DNA of 64,000 nt, taken from positions 21,246 to 85,245 of the forward strand of contig SLNJ01000008.1 in NCBI GenBank assembly GCA_007133065.1, given 5' to 3'. The notes below the pieces were generated by a model. That model did no database searches and was not told where the DNA came from. It was given only the letters and a program-made list of their open reading frames with translations. Each line of letters starts with the position of its first letter. Positions within the stretch are counted from its first letter, which is position 1. The stretch is from Opitutales bacterium (GTDB taxonomy: Bacteria > Verrucomicrobiota > Verrucomicrobiia > Opitutales > Oceanipulchritudinaceae). Of the stretch, positions 45,499 to 56,413 are shown piece after piece. The position numbers and the translations under genes were made by a program.

Positions 45499-46659
45499 TC
45501 ATCGTCGGCGGGCCCCGCGCATCAGCAGGAGACCGACAGTGCAATAGAGCATGTTGGGGATCCAGACGAGCAGGTGCGCACGGCGCTCGGGGATGCCCTC
45601 CTGCCAGTCGATGAGGATCAGCATGACGTAGTACGCCATGGCCAGAATGAGGGCGAGACCAAGATTGGCGTGCGTCTCGCTGCGGCTGGCCCGGATTCCC
45701 ATGGGAATGCCGAGGAAAACGAGCGCCACAATCGCGAACGCCATGGCGAAGTTCCGGCTGATCCCGTACTGGATCGTGCTCAGCTCCCGCTGCCATGCCC
45801 GACGGATCTCGGCCGCCACCTCCTCCTCGCCTGCGAGATGCCCGCGCAAGCGTTCCCCCCGCTCGAGCAGTGCGAAGATGTCGAGGCGGGTTGGATCGAG
45901 CGTCCGCTCGGGAGGCGCTCCCAGGACGGCCTCGAGGGGCAGTCGAAAGCGGATATTCTCGGTCGCGCCGGCGAGATGGCCCGAGCGCGGATCGTCCGGG
46001 TGCCGCTCGCTGCGCAATTCACCGGCAACGTCGAGCAGGTCGAGGAACAGGGCATCGGCTTCGGCTTCGAAGGTGATCCGCCCCTCCCGCGCCCGCAGCA
46101 TACGGATGACCCGGTGTTGATCGTCGAGTTCCCAGACCCAGAAGCGCTTCAAGCGATCCCCCTCCTTATTCTCGACGTAGAACACGTATCCCGGGAAGTC
46201 TTTAATGAAGACGCCCTCGACGATGAAGCGGAGGGGATCCTCGCGCACCACCTCCTCCAGCATGCTCTTGTAGCGCTCCTTGGCGACCGGCGCGTAGAGG
46301 TTGTTGATAATCGCGGCCGCGGCCCAACCGAGCAACGCCAACAGGAATACCGGTGCGGAGATGTGCCAGAGCGAGAGTCCGGCGGCGCGCATCGCGGTCA
46401 GCTCCTGGCGGGCCGAGAGACGCCCCAGGACGACCAGCACGCCGATCAGGGCGCCCAGAGGAAGGGCAAAGGAGATGGAATACGGGATCAGAAGGAGGAG
46501 GAGTTCGCCAGCCAACTGCCAGCTAATACGTCCGGCGGCCAGCTCTCCAACGATATCACGCATCGCATTCCCCGTCATGAGCACGAACACGAAGAAGCCG
46601 ACACCCATGGCGGCTGCCAGTGCTGCGGAGAAAAGAATGTAGCGAAACAACAATCTCAC
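45499..46659 (-). CDS. LptF/LptG-family permease of lipopolysaccharide export
   Basis: A protein of about 386 residues with the YjgP/YjgQ layout: three N-terminal membrane helices, a periplasmic beta-jellyroll region (about residues 130-270) and three C-terminal helices. LGRLSARQELTAMRAAGLS is the conserved cytoplasmic loop that contacts LptB. It should carry LPS out of the inner membrane with LptB. I chose GTG 46659 near the first helix; the frame is open to 46785. The partner permease and LptB are not here. Confidence 0.82.
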   Translation of the reverse strand: MRLLFRYILFSAALAAAMGVGFFVFVLMTGNAMRDIVGELAAGRISWQLAGELLLLLIPYSISFALPLGALIGVLVVLGRLSARQELTAMRAAGLSLWHISAPVFLLALLGWAAAAIINNLYAPVAKERYKSMLEEVVREDPLRFIVEGVFIKDFPGYVFYVENKEGDRLKRFWVWELDDQHRVIRMLRAREGRITFEAEADALFLDLLDVAGELRSERHPDDPRSGHLAGATENIRFRLPLEAVLGAPPERTLDPTRLDIFALLERGERLRGHLAGEEEVAAEIRRAWQRELSTIQYGISRNFAMAFAIVALVFLGIPMGIRASRSETHANLGLALILAMAYYVMLILIDWQEGIPERRAHLLVWIPNMLYCTVGLLLMRGARRR

Positions 46660-46837
46660 GGAATCGGCGTATCTTCTGAGAAACCCAGCCCCGTTCGCAA
46701 TCGGAAAGCTAAAGCAAATGTGGAATCGTCCGAATCGGACCAATTTGACTTTGACATCTGTTCTAAGCTCGCCCAGAAGAATCATTTAAATTGGGTTGTC
46801 GGGGTTGCTGTTGCTCTTCCGACCCACGGGAAGGAAT

Positions 46838-47860
46838 ATGTTCGCAAAAGTTTTTGGCCTGTTTTCTAACGACGTCGGAATCGATCTGGGTACCGCCAAT
46901 ACGCTCGTCTACGTCCGCGACAAGGGTATTGTGCTGCGCGAGCCGAGTGTTGTGGCCCGACGCGAAGATACGGGCGACGTCGTTGCCGTCGGGCTCGAGG
47001 CCAAGAAGATGCTGGGGCGCACCCCGATGAACATCAGCGCGTTGCGCCCGATGAAGGACGGTGTCATCGCGGACTTCGACGTGACCGAGGCGATGCTCCG
47101 GCACTTCATCCAAAAGGCCGGCAACTCGATCAAATTCGCCCCGCCTCGGGTGATCGTTGCCGTGCCGAGCGGGATTACCGAAGTGGAGCGCCGCGCGGTC
47201 CGCGAGTCCGCAATCCATGCGGGCGCCCGCGACGTCCACTTGCTGCCCGAACCGATCGCGGCGTCCATCGGGGTCGGCATGCCGATCGACGAGCCGACTG
47301 CCAACATGATCGTCGACGTCGGCGGCGGCACCACAGAGGTCGCCATTATTTCCCTCTCCGGCGTCGTCTTTACAAAGAGCATCCGCGTCGGTGGGGACGA
47401 GATGGACACCGCAATTATCAACTACATGAAGCGAGCCTACAACCTCATGATCGGCGAGCGCATGGCGGAGGACATCAAGGTGAAAATTGGATCGGCCGCG
47501 CCGCTCGACGAGGAGTTGACGATGGAGGTAAAAGGACGGGATTCGGTCGCCGGCCTGCCGAAAACGCTGCACATCTCTTCGCAGGAGATTCGCGATGCGC
47601 TCAACGACACCATCAACAGCATCACCGAACTCGTCCGTAACGCGTTGGAACGTTGCCCCCCCGAACTCTCCGCCGACCTGGTGGATCGCGGATTCTTTCT
47701 CGCCGGAGGCGGTGCCCTGATCCGCAATCTCGATCGCCTGCTCTCGGACGCCACCGGCCTCCCTGTCATCGTCGCCGACGATCCCTTATCCGCCGTGGCG
47801 AACGGCACCGGAATCGTTCTCGAAAACCTGCAGTGGCTCTTGAAGACCCGAGGGCATTGA
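46838..47860 (+). CDS. mreB: Rod-shape-determining protein MreB
   Basis: Actin-like ATPase that guides peptidoglycan synthesis in rod-shaped cells. The 340-residue product begins MFAKVFGLFSNDVGIDLGTAN, with phosphate-binding loops DLGTANTLVY and DVGGGTTEVA, and adenosine motif AGGGALIRN. An AAGGA site lies a few bases before the ATG at 46838. The in-frame ATG at 46796 is likely spurious. mreC follows after 147 bases. Confidence 0.96.
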   Translation: MFAKVFGLFSNDVGIDLGTANTLVYVRDKGIVLREPSVVARREDTGDVVAVGLEAKKMLGRTPMNISALRPMKDGVIADFDVTEAMLRHFIQKAGNSIKFAPPRVIVAVPSGITEVERRAVRESAIHAGARDVHLLPEPIAASIGVGMPIDEPTANMIVDVGGGTTEVAIISLSGVVFTKSIRVGGDEMDTAIINYMKRAYNLMIGERMAEDIKVKIGSAAPLDEELTMEVKGRDSVAGLPKTLHISSQEIRDALNDTINSITELVRNALERCPPELSADLVDRGFFLAGGGALIRNLDRLLSDATGLPVIVADDPLSAVANGTGIVLENLQWLLKTRGH

Positions 47861-48007
47861 CGCTTTGAACGACGCGATGCCGGAGAGCCCTGGGAGCGAA
47901 CCCCGCTTCGATCCTGCCGGCGATGGCTATCCTTTGAACGATCAACTCCAACACCATCGTAGCGCTGGTTCCGATCCACGTGGGGCCGTTCACGATTGAG
48001 GCTCACC

Positions 48008-48859
48008 GTGCGCGCAGCAATTTCCAGACACCGCAACATCCTGCGCCGGCCCGTAGCCATCCTGGCGATCGTGATGCTCGTCTGGTTGCTCGTTCCCGGC
48101 GCCCTGAAAAACTGGATCCGGACCGGGTTCTACGAGTTTCAGGCACCCTCCTGGGTCGCGCTCTCCCACATTGATGATCTTCAGGAGTATTGGATGCTTC
48201 GAACCCGATCGCGCCATGATCTGATTGCGGCGGGTCGGGATCTCGCCCGACTCAACGCGGCATACGAGGTCCGCCTGCAGCAGGAGAGCGCCCTGCGCGA
48301 GGAACTGCGCGCACTCGAGAGTCTCCTGCGCCTCGATTCCCTGCCGGAGTACCACTACATGGTCGCGCGTGTTGTGCGCCGCGATCACAGCAGCTGGTGG
48401 CAGCAATGCATCATCCGCAAGGGACGGACCCACGGGATTCGCAAGGGCATGGCCGTTATCTACTCGCAGGGCGTGGTCGGACGCATTCGTGAGGTTCATG
48501 CCTACACGGCGACCGTGGAGCTTGTAACCAGTCCGAGCTTCCGGATGGCGGCCCATTTCTCGGACGACTTGCGGCCGATCACGTTTCAGGGTGGGGTCAA
48601 CACGCCCTTTCATCCTCCGCGGGGTCACATCGCGAACGTGCCCGCGGATGTCCGCATCGGGGACGACGAAGCGCTTCGCCTGGTATCCTCGCGTCTTGGC
48701 GGTGTATTCCCCGACGGGTTGACCATCGGCTACGTCGAGCAACTCGAGCCGAGCCCCGACGGGCTCTTTCAGTCCGGACGGGTGCGCATGACGCGGGGAC
48801 TCCTCTCCGTGCGGGAAGTCGCCGTACTCGTTCCGATCGACCAGTTGCAGCAGGATTGA
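48008..48859 (+). CDS. mreC: Cell-shape protein MreC
   Basis: A 283-residue protein with one N-terminal membrane helix (about residues 20-40), a coiled-coil stretch rich in Arg and Glu (about residues 70-105), then beta-domains with KGRTHGIRKGMAVIYSQGVVGRI, the MreC signature. It links MreB to the periplasmic cell-wall machinery. I chose GTG 48008, preceded by a TGAGG site; a TTG at 47996 is also in frame. mreD, pbp2 and rodA do not follow; the next gene is on the other strand. Confidence 0.88.
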   Translation: MRAAISRHRNILRRPVAILAIVMLVWLLVPGALKNWIRTGFYEFQAPSWVALSHIDDLQEYWMLRTRSRHDLIAAGRDLARLNAAYEVRLQQESALREELRALESLLRLDSLPEYHYMVARVVRRDHSSWWQQCIIRKGRTHGIRKGMAVIYSQGVVGRIREVHAYTATVELVTSPSFRMAAHFSDDLRPITFQGGVNTPFHPPRGHIANVPADVRIGDDEALRLVSSRLGGVFPDGLTIGYVEQLEPSPDGLFQSGRVRMTRGLLSVREVAVLVPIDQLQQD

Positions 48860-50821
<1,962 letters not shown>

Positions 50822-51020
50822 CGTGTGGAGTAGTTAGACGGTTCAAGATAAATACCGGCCGGCAGATACAGTAGTTTCTCTGATCGCAGCCATCAGAAGG
50901 AATTCTTGCTAGCAGATCAAAACGTAAGCACCAAACGTTGGAAATCAAGGTCCTTCTTGGATTCGTGTGGCACTGAGGAGGTTTGAGCCCCGGGGTGGGG
51001 TCCGACCACAATCAGACAAA

Positions 51021-52418
51021 CTACTCCAGATCGACTGCGACCTCTTCTCCTTCGGACGGAGCGTGCACGGACCATCCATATCGTTTGCGGATTCGTTCGG
51101 CCAGTGCCATCCGCGCCTCCTCCTCCCCGTGTACCAGGTAGGTCTGAGCGGGCGGGCGGTTGAACGGCATCAACCAAGCCAGGATCTCGAGGTAGTCGGC
51201 GTGCCCGGAGAATCCGTCGATATTGCAGATCCGTGCCCGCACGGGAATGTCTTCACCGAACATGCGAATGGCCTCGGCTCCTTCCAGAATCTTGCGCCCG
51301 CGCGTACCGGCGGCCTGGTACCCGATGAACAGCACCGTGTGTCGCGAATCGGGGAGGCGCTCGCGCAGATGATGGAGAACGCGTCCTCCGGTCGCCATGC
51401 CGCTCGCCGACACGACGATCGCACCCTTGTCGATACCATTGATCGCCTGCGACTGCTCGCGCGTGCTGGCGAGTCGCAGCTGCCGGGGACGGAAGATGTC
51501 CCGACCGCCCACAGTCAGGAGACGCCCGTGCAGATTGAGATCGGACACGCGATCGTGAAACACCTGCAACGCCTGAACGGCCATCGGTGAATCGACGTAG
51601 ACCGGAACCGACGGGATGCGTCCCGTCTCCTCAAGTTCGCGCAATACATAGAGCAAAGTCTGAGCCCGACCGATCGCAAACGACGGGATCACCAGCACCC
51701 CGCCCCGTTCGAGACTCTCGACCACGACCTTCGCAAGATCCTCCACAGGATCGCTATCCGGATGCAAACGATCCCCATACGTCGATTCCAGAACCAGGGT
51801 GTCCACGTGATGCGGTTGCGCCGGATCCTGCAGGATCTCGTCACGCGCGCGGCCGAGATCACCACCGAATACGAGCTTCCGGGACGAGTCGCCGCGGCGT
51901 GATTTAATGTCGATGTAGGCGGCGCCGAGGATGTGACCGGTCGCACGAAACTTCACGCGAACCCCGGCAGCGATCTCGAGTTCGTCTCCGAAGTGCATCG
52001 GCCGAAACAGCGCGAGCGCCTTCTCGGCGTCGGCCGCGGTGTACAACGGGCGGGCCGGGGAGTGCTTGGAATACCCCTTCTTGTTGGCCCACTTGGCCTC
52101 TTCCTCCTGAAGATGGGCGCTGTCCGGCAACATGATCCTGCACAGGTCCGCCGTAGCCGTGGTTGCGTGGACGCGTCCGCGGAACCCCTGGCGTACGAGG
52201 CGCGGAAGGTAACCGCTGTGATCGATGTGGGCGTGCGTCAGCAGCACATGGTCGATACTTTCCGGCGCAATCGGAAAATCCTCCCAGTTCTTCTGCCGGT
52301 TCTCCTTCCTGCCCTGGAATAAACCACAATCCACCAGAACCCTCGTTCCCTCCAATTCGAGGAGATGCCGCGACCCGGTCACGGTGCCCGCCGCGCCAAG
52401 GAAGGTAAGCGTTGCCAT
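51021..52418 (-). CDS. Metallo-beta-lactamase/beta-CASP RNase-like hydrolase
   Basis: A 465-residue protein of the CPSF/Integrator type. Motif II is LTHAHIDHSGYLP with the zinc-binding His cluster; later GHILGAAY, GGDLGRARD and a C-terminal IDGFSGHAD complete the site. The beta-CASP domain carries VLVIPSFAIGRAQTLLYVL and ASGMATGGRVLHH. Bacterial members are thought to process RNA, but a substrate is unproven. 199 bases before acs hold no gene. Confidence 0.88.
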   Translation of the reverse strand: MATLTFLGAAGTVTGSRHLLELEGTRVLVDCGLFQGRKENRQKNWEDFPIAPESIDHVLLTHAHIDHSGYLPRLVRQGFRGRVHATTATADLCRIMLPDSAHLQEEEAKWANKKGYSKHSPARPLYTAADAEKALALFRPMHFGDELEIAAGVRVKFRATGHILGAAYIDIKSRRGDSSRKLVFGGDLGRARDEILQDPAQPHHVDTLVLESTYGDRLHPDSDPVEDLAKVVVESLERGGVLVIPSFAIGRAQTLLYVLRELEETGRIPSVPVYVDSPMAVQALQVFHDRVSDLNLHGRLLTVGGRDIFRPRQLRLASTREQSQAINGIDKGAIVVSASGMATGGRVLHHLRERLPDSRHTVLFIGYQAAGTRGRKILEGAEAIRMFGEDIPVRARICNIDGFSGHADYLEILAWLMPFNRPPAQTYLVHGEEEARMALAERIRKRYGWSVHAPSEGEEVAVDLE

Positions 52419-52653
52419 AACTTCATGATCGTGCGGAAACCCGGCAGAGGGCGAGCCAATTCGCTCTACTCCCCTCGCCGTTGGGATTGCGTCGGACGGA
52501 AAACCGAAAGTATTGTCCCTGCTTTACCGGAGAGGTGACAATCGCATCGCGCCTCGATGCCCAAATCCAGGATTCGGGCCAGAATTCGCTTCCCCTGACA
52601 TAAAAGATTCGCAGAATGCGGCTCCAAGCGGATCCGGAAAACTGAATCCAGGG

Positions 52654-54348
52654 ATGTCCAAACCACTCGCCATCTGCGTCTACATCGTGACGGTCGTCTT
52701 TTTCGGCTGCTTCTTCCTCTGGCCGATTTGGCAGATCCTTCAGGGCGGATTGCTCGACGTCGACGGGCGGTTCACGCTCAGTTATATTTTCGAAGTCTTT
52801 CGCAACCCGGTTTACATCGAAGGGCTGCTGAACGCGTTCGGGATCGCGATTTTCTCCACACTGATCGCACTCCTGCTCGCACTGCCGCTGGCGTTTGTCG
52901 CCGATCGTTTCGAATTCCCCGGTCGACAGTTCTTCATGGGAGCAACACTCCTGCCAATCATGCTTCCCCCGTTCGTGGGAGCGATCGGCGTCAAACAGAT
53001 CCTGGGACAGTACGGCGCGGTCAACACGATCCTCGGCAAAATCGGCGTTCTCGAAGTTGGGCAGACAATCGACTGGCTCGGCCAGGGACAGTTCTGGGGG
53101 GTCGTCGTCGTCATCGCACTCGGCGTCTACCCGATTCTCTACCTGAACGCACTGGCTTCGCTCTCGAATATCGATCCCGCCCTGGATGAGGCCGCTGAGA
53201 ACCTGGGATGCCGCGGCTTCAAACGCTTCTTTAAAATCACATTTCCGCTGATGCGGCCCGGCCTTTTCGCCGGCTGCACCATCGTGTTTATCTGGGGGTT
53301 CACGGAATTGGGCGTGCCGCTGATTTTTGATTATGGACGGGTCACCTCCGTCCAGATTTTCCATGGAATCCTCGACATCGGAGCCAATCCCTTTCCCTAC
53401 GCGCTCGTCATCGTCCTGCTGCTCTTTGCATCGCTGCTGTACGGCCTTGGGAAAGGGCTCTTTGGCCGGCACACCTTCGCCATGATGGCCAAGGCGGGGC
53501 ACGCGGCACAACCGCGACGACCGGGTCGGTGGGGACAGCTCTTGTGCTGCGGACTCTTCATCTTCATCACCGGTCTCGCCCTGTTGCCGCACCTCGGCGT
53601 GATCCTCATCTCGTTCACCAGCGACTGGTACGCCTCGGTTCTCCCCGGGAGCTGGACGCTCGCCAACTACGAACTGGCCCTCGGACACCCGCTTACGGTG
53701 CTCTCGATCCGGAACAGCCTCTTTTACGCAAGCGTCGCCACCGTGCTCAACGTCGCCATCGGGGTTGGAATCGCATTCGTGGTGGTTCGAACGCGCCTGC
53801 CGGGCCGACATGTTCTCGACACCTGTGCCATGCTTCCGCTCGCCGTTCCGGGTCTCGTCATCGCCTTCGGCTACCTCGCAATGACCCAGGAGGGAAAATT
53901 CTTCGCCTTTATCAATCCCATTGAGAATCCCACGGTGCTCCTGATCATCGCCTACGCCATGCGGAAGCTCCCTTTCGTGGTCCGCAGTTCCGTCGCCGGT
54001 CTACAGCAGAGCAGCGCAACCTACGAGGAGGCCGCACAGAACCTTGGGTGTCCGCCGCTCAAGACCACGCTCCGCATCACCATGCCGCTGATCGCGGCCA
54101 GCGTCCTCGCCGGTGCGCTTCTTGCATTTTCACAGAGCATGCTCGAAGTCGCCGACTCGCTCATTCTCGCACAAAAGTCCCAGTTTTATCCCATCACGAA
54201 GGCCATCTACGAGCTGATGACTTTCCTCGGCGACGGCCGCTTCATCGCCAGTGCGCTCGGGGTCTGGGCGATGGCGTTCCTCGCCCTCACGATTGTCGGG
54301 GCGAGCCTCCTGCTCGGCCGCAATCTGGGAGCTATTTTCAGGATATAG
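52654..54348 (+). CDS. Fused two-domain ABC permease, iron(III)/thiamine type, without visible partners
   Basis: A 564-residue permease with two copies of the binding-protein-dependent transport fold. The EAA loops are EAAENLGCRGFKRFFKITFP (first half) and EEAAQNLGCPPLKTTLRITM (second half), as in FbpB/SfuB-type iron transporters. Neither an ATPase nor a substrate-binding protein adjoins it, so those must lie elsewhere. I chose ATG 52654, where the first helix begins; the frame is open from 52513. The antisense long frame here is a shadow. Confidence 0.85.
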   Translation: MSKPLAICVYIVTVVFFGCFFLWPIWQILQGGLLDVDGRFTLSYIFEVFRNPVYIEGLLNAFGIAIFSTLIALLLALPLAFVADRFEFPGRQFFMGATLLPIMLPPFVGAIGVKQILGQYGAVNTILGKIGVLEVGQTIDWLGQGQFWGVVVVIALGVYPILYLNALASLSNIDPALDEAAENLGCRGFKRFFKITFPLMRPGLFAGCTIVFIWGFTELGVPLIFDYGRVTSVQIFHGILDIGANPFPYALVIVLLLFASLLYGLGKGLFGRHTFAMMAKAGHAAQPRRPGRWGQLLCCGLFIFITGLALLPHLGVILISFTSDWYASVLPGSWTLANYELALGHPLTVLSIRNSLFYASVATVLNVAIGVGIAFVVVRTRLPGRHVLDTCAMLPLAVPGLVIAFGYLAMTQEGKFFAFINPIENPTVLLIIAYAMRKLPFVVRSSVAGLQQSSATYEEAAQNLGCPPLKTTLRITMPLIAASVLAGALLAFSQSMLEVADSLILAQKSQFYPITKAIYELMTFLGDGRFIASALGVWAMAFLALTIVGASLLLGRNLGAIFRI

Positions 54349-54376
54349 GCGAGTGCGGTTCCCGCTCTCTATATCG

Positions 54377-54460
54377 TGCCCGGGATGGGATTCGAACCCA
54401 TACGGCCTTGCGGCCAGCGGATTTTAAGTCCGAAGCGTCTACCGATTCCGCCACCCGGGC
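54377..54460 (-). tRNA. tRNA-Leu (anticodon UAA)
   Basis: The minus strand from 54460 folds as a tRNA with a 7-bp acceptor stem (GCCCGGG / CCCGGGC), a D arm, an anticodon loop with TAA in CTTAAAA, a long variable arm (GCTGGCCGCAAGGCCGT) and a T arm with GGTTCGAATCC. The length is 84 bases. The long variable arm and anticodon fit leucine. CCA is not encoded. Confidence 0.96.
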
Positions 54461-54497
54461 TCACGGCACCCCAGCCAACGCCAATCAAATCGCGGAA

Positions 54498-55184
54498 TCA
54501 AACAAATTGTCCCCGGATCCCACGAAGCCATTCCAGGAGTATGCTGAGAAATCGGTCAACCGCCTCCCAGCCGTAATCCTGAAAGAAGACAATTAAAAAG
54601 ACGATTGCCGCGGTGTAGATCGCAATCGCGATGATCCCTCCAACGCCGGCGAGGGCGAGCAACAGGCCATCCCGCTCGGTCATCGCGGCTCCAATGAGGA
54701 AGACGACCGCCGCCGGTATGGTATTCGTCCCCGGAATCGGGATCATCATCAGGATGGCCATCGCGAGCACGATGAGGGCCGGAAGGCGCCTGCCCCATCC
54801 CCGCTGGATCCAGTGCCAGCGCGGACGGACCACCCGTTCCACCACGGCGAAGAATCGCCCGGCAATCGAGAGCATGCCTATCGCCACGGTCGGGGGAATC
54901 CTCCGGCGCAGGGCGCGTTGGGGGAGGACCGGACCCACTCTCCCGCACAGCATCTGCCATCCGAAGACGAAGAGCACCAGACCGAACGGAACGCTGTACC
55001 CGGGGGCGGGCGCCGGAGCGGCACTCGGAAGGGCGAAAATAAGCAGCAGAATACCGAAACCCTTTTCCCCCACACGCCGGATCAGGTCGGCGACCAACAA
55101 ACCCTCCGCCGCGTCACAGCGCAACGCCTCCCGCAACAACCTCGAAAGGGGAACGGACGAACTCTGATTATCTATTTCCATCAT
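54498..55184 (-). CDS. ExoD family membrane protein
   Basis: A 228-residue membrane protein with the exopolysaccharide synthesis ExoD layout: a short soluble N-terminus, then several hydrophobic segments, and motifs PSAAPAPAPGYSVPFGLVLF and IPIPGTNTIPAAVVF. ExoD-like proteins were first linked to exopolysaccharide synthesis, but the molecular role is unclear. The start is ATG 55184 with a second ATG just after. It ends 37 bases beyond the tRNA-Leu, which is on the same strand. Confidence 0.82.
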   Translation of the reverse strand: MMEIDNQSSSVPLSRLLREALRCDAAEGLLVADLIRRVGEKGFGILLLIFALPSAAPAPAPGYSVPFGLVLFVFGWQMLCGRVGPVLPQRALRRRIPPTVAIGMLSIAGRFFAVVERVVRPRWHWIQRGWGRRLPALIVLAMAILMMIPIPGTNTIPAAVVFLIGAAMTERDGLLLALAGVGGIIAIAIYTAAIVFLIVFFQDYGWEAVDRFLSILLEWLRGIRGQFV

Positions 55185-55364
55185 GCTTCGAGGTAATGGA
55201 GCGAATCCGGTCCGGCCCAAGACGCAATCCGATTCTACGCGGACCCGTGAAAACGCCCTTACAGTTCCGCTTGCGTGCCCGGGGAAGCTGCATACCCTTC
55301 GGCTGCATCACATCGTCGAACGGACCCGGCTCCGGGTTCGACGCATCCCCCACACACACCGCCC

Positions 55365-56015
55365 ATGAGTCGCACGCCCGAACTCCCCGAGCATCCCGAG
55401 TGGACGGCGCCCCTGCCAGCGGGCGTCGCGCTTTTCGGAGGCACGTTCGATCCTCCCCACCTCGGGCACTGTTTGATCGCTCAAGACGTCTGCGAGCGAT
55501 TCGGATTCGATCGCATTTGTTTTGTTCCGGCCGCTCAAAACCCGCTCAAGCCGAACGCACCGAGCGCGTCGGATGAGGATCGGCGCGCCATGCTGGAGGC
55601 CATTGCAGCGGACGACTCCCGCTTCACCGTGCTGGATTGGGAGCTGGCCGGCAGCGCTCCGAGTTATACGATCGACACAGTGCGGCGAGCGCGGCGGGAG
55701 TTTGCCGAAGCGCCCCTTTACTGGATCCTCGGAGCCGATCAACTGCCCGAATTAACGCGCTGGCGCGAACCCCGGGAGCTGGCACGGCTGGTCACCTTCC
55801 TCTGCGTCGACCGGCCCGGCGCCCCGCCTCCAGCCCCGCCGGACCTCCCCGGTCTGCACTGGCAGTCCGCCGGAAACCGTATGATCGATATATCCTCGAC
55901 CGAAATCCGGGAGCGACGGAATGCCGGTATGCGAGTTGACTTTTTCCTGCCGCCCGGTGTATATTCATACTTAGCAGATCATGATTTGTACTCCGCACGA
56001 AACACGCGCACATGA
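55365..56015 (+). CDS. nadD: Nicotinate-nucleotide adenylyltransferase
   Basis: Makes NaAD from NaMN in NAD synthesis. The 216-residue product has GGTFDPPHLGH (HxGH nucleotide-binding motif) near residue 25 and ISSTEIRER near the end. SAPSYTIDTV and LGADQLPELTRW are conserved. The stop overlaps the rsfS start by ATGA, the standard pairing. The in-frame ATG at 55275 would give an unlikely Pro-rich leader. Confidence 0.95.
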   Translation: MSRTPELPEHPEWTAPLPAGVALFGGTFDPPHLGHCLIAQDVCERFGFDRICFVPAAQNPLKPNAPSASDEDRRAMLEAIAADDSRFTVLDWELAGSAPSYTIDTVRRARREFAEAPLYWILGADQLPELTRWREPRELARLVTFLCVDRPGAPPPAPPDLPGLHWQSAGNRMIDISSTEIRERRNAGMRVDFFLPPGVYSYLADHDLYSARNTRT

Positions 56016-56404
56016 TTGAAGTGCACGGATCCCACGACCCGACGCCAGGCATGTTGCAGGCCTGCTGCAGGGCGCTCGACGACAAGAAAGCGGAGGACAT
56101 CCGCGTTATCTTTCTGGGCGACAAGTCCTCGGTGGCCGATTACTTCATTCTGGCGAGCGGCACATCGCACCCGCACCTGAAGGCCCTGCACAATACGGTC
56201 CACGCCACCCTGAAAGAACAGGGAGCGACCCTGGGCGGGTATGAACGCGACACCGAGAGCGGATGGCTGGTGGCCGACGCCTACGATTTCGTGATCCATC
56301 TGTTCACCCCGGAGATTCGTACCTATTACCAGCTCGAACGACTCTGGCGTGACGCCGAGGATGTCACGCACCACTACCTTTCGGTCGTGGAAGCACGGCC
56401 CTGA
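56012..56404 (+). CDS. rsfS: Ribosomal silencing factor RsfS
   Basis: A 130-residue protein that binds L14 and blocks subunit joining under starvation. DDKKAEDIRVIFLGDKSSVADYFILASG, split by the usual Ser/Thr run, and ESGWLVADAYDFVIHLFTPE match the Iojap/RsfS family. It overlaps nadD by four bases. It is convergent with the DUF481 gene after 9 bases. Confidence 0.95.
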   Translation: MIEVHGSHDPTPGMLQACCRALDDKKAEDIRVIFLGDKSSVADYFILASGTSHPHLKALHNTVHATLKEQGATLGGYERDTESGWLVADAYDFVIHLFTPEIRTYYQLERLWRDAEDVTHHYLSVVEARP

Positions 56405-56413
56405 GGCCGCGGC

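Noticed and set aside
45460..46869. 469-residue plus-strand open frame
   Set aside because: Antisense to the LptF/G-like permease and of biased composition.
52423..53811. 462-residue minus-strand open frame
   Set aside because: It is antisense to the ABC permease, highly charged and without family motifs; GC-rich DNA leaves such shadows.
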